From the NCBI GenBank assembly GCA_950295325.1, contig OX485803.1, positions 46,329,554 to 46,393,553 on the forward strand: 64,000 nucleotides of DNA. The letters are read 5' to 3'. Each line of letters opens with the position of its first letter. The stretch's first letter is position 1. This DNA is from Polytrichum commune. Taxonomy: Eukaryota; Streptophyta; Polytrichopsida; Polytrichales; Polytrichaceae. A program made the position numbers and the translations under genes. The notes under the pieces are model-generated. The model did no database searches. It was given only the letters and a program-made list of their open reading frames with translations, and was not told the origin of the DNA. Of this stretch, positions 36,454-47,169 are shown piece after piece.

Positions 36454-39280
36454 TGAATGACCTAGAGAAATTCTAGGGGCCCGAGATTTGATTGGATTGA
36501 AAAACCGTTTTTGCAGAGGGTGCTTCAATTCAACAGCTAATTTTGGTGAAACACTTGGCAGAAAATGACCAAATTACAACCTCCAAACAAATGTTCCTGT
36601 GGAATTTGGGGTCATATATGGGCCCCATGCATTTTAGGGTTTCAAAACTATCCTTGGGTATCCGTTCTTGGAGACATACCTGCCACATACCATTCAAATG
36701 GAGTATATTTGATTTATTTTGTAAAATCAAGAAATACATGCACAATTTCAATGATAAAAATACAAGTGACAATATGTGAGCGTAAAAAATTTTACATTCA
36801 TATATCGTCATTGACATAAGTATACAAATATACGTTTGAATAATAATGAATCCACGTTATGTGTATAATGTAAAACCTTTGCATTCATTAATTAAGTCGT
36901 TAAAGATTTTTTCATTCCTCGGATGTAGCTCGAAAGCATCTGAGTCTACACTACATGTCATAAAAACTCATGCGATTATTGTTTTTAAATCTACCATCAA
37001 ATGATCCGTAATATTGAAAGTCCACTTATTGTTGGTTTCTTTTTCTTATGCCAACATAACCCAATCTTCATGTTTGATTGACAATCCATCAAGTCAAATG
37101 GATCCCTATACTCCATCCATTGATTTCCAAATTTTCTACGCATCCTATAAACCCTCCCAGCAAACCAAACCTTAAATGGAGTTACCCTTTCCACAAACCG
37201 CTCCTACCAAAACCCTAATACTACCTCTTCCATAAATACATGGTTGAGATAAGGAAATGATAAAATTATTCATCCTAGTTTCATCCAATGTTAAATATTT
37301 ATTCCATAAAGTTGAGTGACCCTACCGTACAAGTACAAATGTTATATATTTTCTAGAGGTCCTCCATACGTATACATAATTATGAGTTATAATTTGTGTA
37401 GCATATGAATACGTAGTACGAGAAAGTGCATATTAATACCCCTTTTGTGCACTCATGTACAATCATACATGTGTATGGAAGGTGCACCCCCTAGGCCAGT
37501 TGCAATTGACTTGGAATCTACCAATACTTGATGACTTTGCATTGTTTTACACACATTACCCAACACCGTGAGAAAGAACAATTTAGGATATCTCACGGTC
37601 GTAGTCGTGGGTCTGAAGACCATGACCAAGAGGAATCCATATCACTTTTTAAAAGCTTGGTCACGACACATAGTGTACAGCGGACTCAGACCACGACGTG
37701 GTGTTATTAAAGAAAATGAAAATGAAATACAACTTCACTAAAATAAATTATGCTAAAATATATTACTAAAATTTAAGAAAATCTCTTAGATGGCATGGTC
37801 ACCTTCATTTTTAGCTAAATCAACCTATTTGAGTTCTCTTGCCACAAAATCCAGGTGACCACTAAACATTATTCATTTATGAAATGTATATAGGACTTCA
37901 CGTCACTTTCTCATCCATTCATTCGCATGGTCACCTTTTGTTTTGGTTGACCTTGCACAAAATGAAATGAGACTGCCACTCATTTCTCAAGAGATTCTAG
38001 AAAGCGGTGATCATGGCCACTACTAATCCTTGTCGTAAACATGCCCTTCATACAACACTTATGAGTGATGTACATTGATGTATTATTATTAGGTCATTGA
38101 CTTCCATAATCAAAGTACATCCATCTAGAACTTCCACCGCAAACAAAGATATATGGGGCTTATCTCTCCATTGAATATGTTATGTTGTAACCGAATAACA
38201 TTTTTTGTCATTTCTATCATCATAACATCATATATATGATGACATCAAATCCAATGATAACTGTTATTATACTCTCGATACTTGTTGGCCCGGGCCCTCA
38301 CCTATAGGGATATTTTGGTAGACCATGACTCATTAGGCAATATATAGTTGATATGCGATTCAAGTAGTTCTACAGGATGAAGGTGGGGAATTCAGCTTCG
38401 CTACTTGCAACTTTAAGTGGCTTTCATGTTAAAGTTGTTTGCTCTCTTCCATGTAAGGTAGAGGGTGCTTAAACCGACGCTTTAAGCTATTGCACACACA
38501 TATGGCTATGTGGTTGATATATAAAATATATATTCATATTAGCCTTTGGGCCAAACATAGGTAACAAGAAAGAAAAAATATTTTTAGTTTCAATTGAATA
38601 TTTTATGAATATTCAAAGTCAAAACTACTAGCTTCCTTAAACCAATCCATAGGTCCCGTGTATGGCAACCTTGCATATGATGAGGACCCCCACCTTCATT
38701 GCCTGGAACCAACACAACATAGTTGGGTACTGGACCCAAACTACATCAAAGCCCAAGTAGTAACGGTGCGCAAAGCCGTACGGCTACCTCCATGATCCCT
38801 CCCGGTTCGCTTGCAAAACCATCACCTTGCACCCCGGGAACCGACCCCCTTGCATCCCAGGAAATGACCCTTTTGTGCTTTGTGGGCCTACCTCCTTGGC
38901 GTTGTGAATAGAATGGCTAGAATGGGCATTGACAAGCCACCCTAATCCCACCTTATACCAACCCGAGATAGAGTGGAGCCCGTTACCTACCCTACATGGA
39001 GGTCCTGGAGGCCGCTATGAGGTGGCACCACTAATGACACCTAAAGCCATCACTCCGTGGGCCCAGACACTCCTACACCGCTGGGTACAGTTCAAGGTTG
39101 TGGAGTGTTGGCAATTGGGAGGCGTTTATAGGTGTTGATTTTGGGTGGGGTGTTGGTTTAAGCACTCTCTACCTTAGGTGCACATGCATCCTGAACTCGT
39201 AGAGCCACTGAATGGTTTCTACCATGAGCCCTTGTTGTCACTTAGGCTAAGGTTGGAAGACGTTGGCGCAAAAGTCAGTG
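36454..39280. other. Non-genic stretch
   Basis: No ORF over 95 codons and no domain. 37435-37500 carries, in reverse, words from the left end of the 3.26-kb element (GCACAAAAGGGGTATTA, then GGGTGCAC), which suggests one end of a relative; its other end is not clear. Confidence 0.5.
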
Positions 39281-39480
39281 TTCCGGAAGATTTTTGGGCA
39301 TAATCGGTCAAGATCCTAGTGTTTCCAAATCCAACCACTTACATGTTAACATCGCTCAGATTTCCCATGTTAATTCGAGGCATATGCTCTAGATTCCTTG
39401 CACTTCAACCAGTCGTTTCTCAAAGTCGACCAGTTCATCTGTAACTAGCGGCCGGGCCAGTTGTCCCTATTCGTAACAAT
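39281..39480. repeat. Dispersed repeat Q, copy 3
   Basis: GATTTTTGGGCATAATCGGT, AAGATCCTAGTGTTT, CACTTACATGTTAACATC and AGTTCATCTGTAACTAGC in the same order as copy 1. CCGGTT words have decayed. Confidence 0.8.
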
Positions 39481-39854
39481 GAACAGGCTGAAATTCAAGA
39501 CTTCAGAAAAATTACCCATCATTTTAGAGAAATATGTCTCAAATTAATGAAGAAAAACTGGACGTAGATGTCAGGATGTCGCTTCTGGTTGGACTTGGAA
39601 AACACTAGGATCAATGTTGACTCATGATGATGCCTAAAAAGTCTCCCCCCAATGCCCCCATCAACAATACTGAATCATTAAGTAGCTAGCTATATAGGTT
39701 CCCCTTTGAATTGTTCTTATGATTTATTGTTGAGCTGTTGACTTTTGAAACAGGGAAGCTCCCCCACTAGGTACAAGCTTTGCAAAATAGCAATGTGGTA
39801 TAGATAGATATATATATATATATACAAATATATATATGGCGGTATTGTTCATGC

Positions 39855-40112
39855 CAGACTGCCAGTGCCTGCGAAGTTTGTGGGCATAGATAACTTAGTC
39901 GGTCAAGATGCTAGTGATTCTAAATCCAACCGGTTACATGCATGTACGTTGACATCATCTTCCGGTTTTGCATTCATTCATGTGAGGCATATTCTTCTAT
40001 AAATTCCTCAAACATGATCGGTGATTCTTCTCAAGTCTCGAACTTCCACTGGTTAATTCTCAAGCTCAACGTACGGGTTCCTCTGTAACTAACCGCCGGT
40101 TCTCCCCGAGCA
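39855..40112. repeat. Dispersed repeat Q, copy 4
   Basis: GCCAGTGCC, GTGGGCATAGATAACTTAGT, CAACCGGTTACATG, TTCCGGTTTTGCATT, CTCGAACTTCCACTGGTTAA and CGCCGGTTCTCCCCGAG. This is the copy most like the one in NdhU intron 1. (TA)n lies just before it at about 39806-39824. Confidence 0.8.
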
Positions 40113-40368
40113 TATGCATATATATATAGATAGATTCAAGCTTCTGTGATCTCAAAGTCAACAGCGTCTGGTGGTTTTGGATATATACCGCCATCGATCC
40201 TATATATCCAGCTTGAAGTGTGACTCGATCTGGAGTCGTCATGCATCGAGGCCTATCTTTTATAATGTGCTCAGAATAATGTGCCTCAACAAGGAAGTTG
40301 TTGGGAAATCGGTACCAAGGAAATGCAAAAAGATTGTATCAGGTGTCATCACCACGTGGGGTTATATT

Positions 40369-40514
40369 AAGGTAAACGGGCCTTAAATGGACACCACCAC
40401 GTCTGCGCCCACTCCTCGTTGGATATAAAACACCCAATTAGTGCGAGATGATTAGCAAATCCAAATCATGCCCGTAGCCCATTTTCTCGTAATTTTCAGA
40501 GCTCGTATGAATAA
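40369..40514. repeat. Dispersed repeat R, copy 3
   Basis: AAGGTAAACGGGCCTT, TGCGCCCACTCCTCGTTGGA, CAATTAGTGCGAGATGATTA, GCAAATCC, then CCCGTAGCCC and GAGCTCGTATGAAT. The same family as 12230 and 21825. Confidence 0.8.
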
Positions 40515-42503
40515 TGGTATCCATGGTAAGATACAAGATACGTGTCACCCCAATTCATGTCGATTGTTGAGCCTGTCGTGGTTGACAAGATTAGTACGAT
40601 TTCCTCCAAGCACGGTTTCTTGGTGTCCATTCTTAGATCTACACCCAACCACACACGGCTCAAATGTAGGTGTTTGATTAAGACAAGTAACCAAATTCCG
40701 TTTGTTTATCTTAGCCCTTCGACATTAACCCTAGGTGGGCTATGGAGACAAGAAAATGACTTTCGTTGTGGATAGTAAATTCATTGTTAGTCAATTTTTA
40801 ATAAAAGTAGCCCGTGTTGAAATTGTTTTGCATACAAGTTCTAATGACCATATTAGGGATCCAGATATGGTTGAGTACATGGATTAATGCAACGTACAAT
40901 TATTGGAAATATTGAGTGGCTTGGTTTGTTATTTCTCCAATATTGTTTAACCAAGTTTGGGTTTCTCGGGGTTGTTACATTGGGTGTTGGAGATCTGACT
41001 ATTTTGTTGTGTATACTAGTTTGGATGGGTATGGATTTTAGTGGTTCTTATAACTTGTTTAATGAGATGGTATGTGTTCCTGGGTGGGGCACTCATAGTA
41101 GTTTTTTGGAGACACCTGCGACAACCACTTATTTTCAAGGGGGGTATTATCTTTAAGAATTAGAATATTAGAAGTCCTTAAAGTAGAAAAAAACTACTAA
41201 TCTTAAAATTTTAATTCCCTATTGGTAATTAGAAATCTAGAATGCATCTAATATTAAGTACCCCAATTTCCTTACATATTTTTGATAGCCTTTAATTTTT
41301 AGTTGGGGGAGGGGGTGCATTATGAATTGGCATTTTAACAACGGGATTGCATTATTGTGGTATGGTAAAAAGAAAACACAACAGAAATTAATTAAACCAA
41401 CAAGATTGTGATGGAGAATGCAAATAAAGTGCAACCTTAAAATGTAGTGTGTCAAGAAACACAACTATCCAACCTTTGCAGGATAGCAAGAGTTCATACA
41501 ACATTTGCAAAGGAGTTTCAAACATTAAATATTGTCTCAAATATACCCCTTCATGTCAGCGTTTAAACATAATGGAGTTCAAAGTATCCTTAATGAAGAG
41601 AAACCTTCATGGAATAAAATTGAACCCTCCATCTTCTTTGATGAAGCAAAATGTGGTCCCTTACACATGTTATATTGCATGGCATTCTTTTAATAATTGG
41701 TTTCTAGCATTAATTCGCCCAGTATATTTTATATAGAATTCTTCAAATTTTTATTTCAAATGAACATTAAATACCCTATATTTTAATGCACTTCATTTCC
41801 AAAATACCGCTAGTGCCCCCCATCTCCCCCCCCCCCCACCCCGTGGGTATGTGTTAAGATGTTTTCCACAATTATTGTTGTCTGCATGGTAGGAAACCAC
41901 CTTGTTTTCTAGTTTGTGTAATAAGAGTGAGGGTTAGAGGTGCCACACAAGTTTGGATGGCAAATGTGCTAATGGATTGGATGATGTTGTTAATTTGCAT
42001 TTGGGCCTCCATCCATTTGTCTTGAGAAAGGAGTGTGTTTTCTTATGTACAAGAGGGTTGTGAGTTGAAGGATGGTGTTGAAGTTAAGCTCATTGAATTT
42101 GATGAGGAAAGCATTCATGTTTGTATGTGGTATGGGGTATATATTGAGCTTCGGGGGGGGGGGGGGGGATTGTAGTGTGACATGGAAGTGGTTTGAGTTC
42201 CTTTAGAGGTAGGTGCGTATTCGTGTGTGGGTGAAGGGAATGATATTTGCTTGAGATATGTAGAATCCCTCTGTGAGGCTTGTGTGCATGTAGGTGGGGC
42301 AACCTTGTCTAGTGAAGGTAAAAGAGTCGGGTATGGTAGTTAGGTGGATATTTTTGGTGAATGTGTTATGGTCTTTATCGTCTTGTGATAGGCAGGTGGT
42401 CAAATGTTGGGTATTTTTTCCCTTCAGAGGATGTCTGTGTCTCCATACGGTGATTGATTATCTGCCATAGAGAGAGCCAAATAATTTGCATAATAGATTG
42501 CAT
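40515..42503. other. Non-genic stretch left of the CACTA element
   Basis: ORFs up to 95 codons without domains. Poly-C at about 41828-41840 and poly-G at about 42153-42170. No gene seen. Confidence 0.5.
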
Positions 42504-45500
42504 CACTACTACAGAACATGTCTTTTACAACTGGGTTTTTCAACTTCCACAAGTGAGAAAACTCGGACTTTACTAACGTGGAAAACGACCAGTCGCTTCA
42601 GACAAGCAGTAAAGTGTCGTCATAGTCATGTCGGACAGGGCGTTCCCAATGGAATCGTTCCCAATGGCAGTGAAGTTTGAGGTGCTCCAAGGCTTTACTA
42701 CTTAAAGTAAATGTCCTCCTTTACTCCCCCTCGTCAATAATAGTACAATAAGACACAAGTTTATATTACTAGGTCCAGTGGACTAGTGGTACTAGCACCA
42801 GTCATGTATGGTGATTGCACTTCACTACACAAAGTGAGAATATGTAAAATGCCAATACATACATTCCATTTTGGCCCTTAGCGTTAAGAACGTGCTTGCA
42901 ACAAATATCTTTTCACGTGGCGATAATTAGGTCAATTAATTCTCACACATTACTGTCTCCCGTTATCACGGACAACTAACCGGGGATTCACTAACGTTGC
43001 GTAGTAAGCGTCTGTAACTGCTAATAGTAAATATATACAATGAATGCTCATTTTTCTTACTACATATCGTAATATCCATTTCACTGAATTGAGTAATGTT
43101 TACATTAACCAAGTAATTTGTGGTCTACGTTGTGAGGTCCTGTAGTTGTCGTTTGTAATTATTATGTATTACTAGTAATGAAGTGCATATAACTTTGCCA
43201 AGTGACATGTTTTGTAATGATAATTAATATCTTTACTGTATCAAGTAACAAGTGGTTCACTTCACACAGTGATACGCTTATGGAATGCACATTATATTGC
43301 CAATGGTCATACTAGGCAATTACTCTACGTGGTAAGCGTCTGTGACTATCCAGAGTGGACGAATATGGAAATGGCGTATATATCTTACTTGGCGTAGTCA
43401 TAAATACTTTACTATGAAAGTATTGTGGACAACTAACCTTGGTGTTTTCCCTACTTTGTGAGGTCATGTGGTTTACTTATGTATTTAAGGTTTATTACTA
43501 GTAGTGAAGTTCAAGTCCACTTAGCATAGTGCCATGTTTATGATGCAAATGATTTCGTTTACTGCATCTACTAACCAAGGATGACTCAACATAGTCATAT
43601 GTTGAGAACATGCACAAATGTTATGCACAAACTGAGTTATGATGTTCAAAAACCCAACTCATGTTCATATAATAGTGTATCATGAATGTTTCACAACTTG
43701 CTACTAACAATGGTAATCATTGAACTCCATAGGAGTAAATGTCTAAAAATCAGCATAGGTCTACATATCCACTTCACGCTCACGTAGCCGCACACAACCT
43801 TACACACTCACTTGACCAAAGAATGAAATGGCCCTTCGCTTGGCCAATTGTAGTGACAAGAGGATCGTCTCCATTGAGAGGTTCAAGTAGGGGATAGTCG
43901 TCTTGATATGACTCCGTAATTGTCAACGAAACATACATCTTGCCAATCACCTTTCCGTGCAACATACCACCCGCTACATTCTGAATAACACCCTTGGCAA
44001 TATGCTTGGCCTTCGAATCCTCCTCTTCATAGCCACACAAGTATACCACATCCCCCATTGTCTGCACAATTGCGACAACCACAAGTTAGTGTTAAGAATA
44101 TAATATTTTTTGGGTTGCGAGTGGTCCAATCATTGAATACTGCAATGTCCATAACATGTGCTCACCAATTCATGAGTGGGCTGACTTTTCTTTGGAGCCT
44201 TCGTGGCAAGGGGGGGTTTATCACCCCGACGCTTATCCACCACTTCTTTGTCTCCTTCTTTCTCAATTTTCTTCGAGCCCCTTTTTAATGGGCTACACCT
44301 CAACTTGTCTGCAATGTTACTCAACCATTTTAGCCTTACACTGACCCATTATTGCATTGGCAAACTGAATCAAATTCAAACACAAACCTATTTTTAGCAA
44401 ATGTAGCTGAGTCTTGGTTTAGGACATTTCTACAGCTCCATCTTGGTTTGCACAACTTCCTACATAGATGTAGATATCTTGAAATCCACCTCTATTATCT
44501 AAACACTCCACGGCTTAGCTGATATCACATTACTGCATCTAGTAATGTAGGACGACTATGTGGTAGGCCAATAACTGTACGTAGTAAGCTTCAATGACTA
44601 CGGGTAGTAATAAAATAAAACTTTAAGGACATTATTGCATACTTGTTACAACGATACTTCACTGTGTATAGTTATGTTTACTATATAAGTTAGCATAAAG
44701 ACTCAACATAATTAAGTAAAGTTTTGATAAAGTGACCTTTCTGAATCATTGGACCGGCCTCCAAAGTTAACTTCTCCACTTCGCTCAGTCGTATGCGCTT
44801 TGGTTTAGGTCCCCTCTCAGTTTTCACATCCCCTTCATGTGTCTTCACACCATCGTGAGATGTTGGCCTTCCAATTGATTGAACTGCCCCACTAGATACC
44901 TCTTGTGCCTGTGCATAACTCAACCACACACATGCCTAAGAGACAACTCAATTATTGGACACCAAACAAGGCTCTGAAATTATATTACAATGCACTTTGC
45001 GAATTGAACACATAGGTTGTGGAATGCCATGGTTCTCAAATTGCTCGCAAACTGAATTCATACCTGGTCTTGCTCCTCGTGCCCTGAGGATGCTTTTTGA
45101 GATCCGCAAGGGATCTTTGTACTCAACACAATAGGCTTCTCACCAGCATTGCCAAAGTCAAGAACCTTGCTTACAGGGTCTCTGGACATAGAACGTGCAG
45201 TAGGAGACACACTCCTACGGGAGTTCTCCTTTCCTTTGTCATCATGAGGGGAAGGGGCTCCACGTGAGGGTCCACTCGCCATTCCTTCCACCGTGATGCC
45301 AAGCTTGGCCATCACGGCATCAAGCAAGGATTGCATTCTCATTTGCATTATGTTTAATCGCTCATCTAATGCCCTCACCTCTGCCCTCACCTCTGCCCTC
45401 ACTTCCTCTATTCCAGAGTTGCTTGTGCGGCTTATATGCGGGGAAATACCAAATCCGCCTTCGTACTGGGCATCACTAACCCCCTCCCCCTTGACAAATT

Positions 45501-45784
45501 CGAAGACATCGGCCGGCCACCTCTCGATCGCGAGGTGTTCTTGTCCTTGACAAGCTCCACCTCCACCTCGTCCTGGCGGGGGTCCCTGTTCAGCTCCAAG
45601 GCCTGCACAATTGAATCACAAAGTCAAAAACCCGGGAACAATCAACAAAATTCAAATATTACAGTGAGTTGCAAAACTAACTCAAGACTACTCACCAGCC
45701 GGGCTCGGACCTCCCCTTCGCTTGCTCAATTTTGCGACAGTATGCACCAGCAGGTCCAGAGCGTCTCCTCCCCCTACAGCTTTA
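42504..45784 (-). mobile_element. CACTA (En/Spm) element, one end plus accessory gene
   Basis: The left tip reads CACTACTACAGAACATGTCT, a CACTA-type terminus. Subterminal DNA to about 44660 repeats degenerate motifs (ACGTAGTAAGC, GTAGTAAGCGTCTGT, GTGGTAAGCGTCTGTGACTA), as expected for transposase-binding subterminal repeats. A gene on the minus strand (43780-45805) resembles CACTA-associated proteins. No opposite terminus is visible: the element is cut off near 45.8 kb by the TCCGG-rich block, so it is truncated or interrupted. Confidence 0.65.
42910..43600. repeat. Degenerate direct repeat in CACTA subterminal DNA
   Basis: Two diverged copies of about 330 bp (around 42965-43260 and 43310-43600). 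They share GGACAACTAACC, GTAAGCGTCTGT, TTGTGAGGTC, ATTACTAGTA.TGAAGT and GTTTACTGCATC-like words in order. Confidence 0.55.
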
Positions 45785-45805
45785 GAATCCCCGGCAGCGG
45801 CGCCA
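43780..45805 (-). CDS. CACTA-associated protein, five exons, 5-prime truncated
   Basis: Five exons join with good GT-AG sites and consistent phases: a first exon ending at 45696, then 45602-45064, 44908-44737, 44308-44166 and 44061-43780. Exon 2 holds VRAEVRAEVRALDERLNIMQ, a likely coiled coil, then a Ser/Pro-rich linker. Exons 3-4 are basic (KPKRIRLSEVEKL, then KKIEKEGDKE). Exon 5 holds VVYLCG, VAKGVI-like AKGVIQ, then LEPL and TIGQAKGHFILWSSECV. That order resembles the C-terminal unit found in plant CACTA accessory and Ulp1-type proteins (the DUF8039 type), a family recall. Exon 1 has no in-frame Met before the primer-binding-like sequence at 45785-45805, so the 5-prime end is missing. Confidence 0.6.
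45785..45805 (-). other. tRNA-Asp-type primer-binding site of an LTR retrotransposon
   Basis: The minus strand reads TGGCGCCGCTGCCGGGGATT, the complement of a plant tRNA-Asp 3-prime end in the form used by Athila-like LTR retrotransposons. It implies a 5-prime LTR just to its right (45806 onward) with the element oriented minus. It also lies inside the open reading frame of the neighbouring gene's first exon, which may be coincidental read-through. Confidence 0.6.
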
Positions 45806-46906
45806 AAAACGTGTGGGAACACGCGAACACCAAAATATCCGGATTGGCGGTTTTAAGTGCCTAATCCGGGTTTTCCGGATGACCCTAGTATCGTCCAGGG
45901 ATTCTGTGAAGTGTAGGAGGTCTAAAACTCTCCGTACCTGCTTATTTCCTCTTCCTTAGCCAAATTTCCGAAAACCCTAGTTTCTGGATTTTTGGTTTTT
46001 GGGGACACTCTTAGCTTTTTTCCGGAGTGTGCCTTTCCGGATGATATTTCTAGGTCCTAATTATAATGCTTACCCACCCTTCTACGTCTACCCTCTAGAA
46101 TAGGTGGTTTCTTCCGGTGAAGACGTCTCTGATAAGGTTGCAATCCGGAACCTCCCTCACAATCAATCCGGATTGATCAGATCCGTCTTGGCAGGTCACA
46201 CAGAGAGATCCGGGTTGTTTCTTGGGACTATAGTGACCAGAGGAGTCCGGATTCCGGCCGGAGATCTGACTCGACGGGATGAGTGGGTGACCCGTACCAC
46301 TTTCCGGATTGCCCCGTCCACCAGTGATGATACCTCTTCGGAATATCAGTTAAGTCCGGATCCCTTCCGGACCTTGGCCTAATCTCCCCCACGGCTGTCT
46401 CACCGGGATGTTACCCAGACACCCGGAACAATGAGGATCTCTTCCTACTGCACCCCGGAGGTGGCCTCCAATCCGGAATCCTTACTGATCTGGACCTCTC
46501 CTTCTCCGTCCAACGGATCTGTCCGGCTACCTCTACCTTGGATTCTACTCAATCTGAGCTAACTGGGCGATCCGTACCACCAATCCAGATAGGTCCGTCT
46601 AAGGACGGTGGGACCTCTTCAGAAGATCAGATTGGCGTAAGTCCGGATCCCTTCCGGATCTCACCCAATCTTCCCAGCGGCTATCCCACCTAGACGTTAC
46701 CCAACCCACCGGATTAGTGAGGTTTCCCTCCCACTACACTCAGAGAGGATCTACAAGGCGATAACCGGATCTGATCCGGGTCTCCTCTCTCATGTCCTAT
46801 CCGGAACTCCTATCCCTCATGCTCTCTTTCTTTCTTCCACTAACAATCTCCGGATCATTCACGCAAACATCAATAAAGAGAGGTCAAGGAGTGAGAAGCA
46901 AAGGCA

Positions 46907-46912
46907 TTTATT
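46907..46912 (-). terminator. AATAAA polyadenylation signal
   Basis: TTTATT on the plus strand gives AATAAA on minus, about 260 bases beyond the stop codon of the 673-residue ORF. Confidence 0.5.
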
Positions 46913-47169
46913 CAGAATAGGAGTAATCGCAATACAACAATTGAGAAGGAACCCTTCTCAAGCTCCTTATTCAGCCTTAAGTAGAGGCTCAAAAATCCCT
47001 AAACTGAGGGCGGCGGCCCAAGCGGCCGCCGCTTAAGAAAACCCTAACTACACCCGGTCTCCCGGATTTCCCAGATCCAGATCCGGGTTTTCCGCTGACA
47101 CTACCAAGAGAAAATTTTATTACTCGTCTTCAAAAACTCCTAAGTCCTACCTGCCTACCTCTATTCTGC

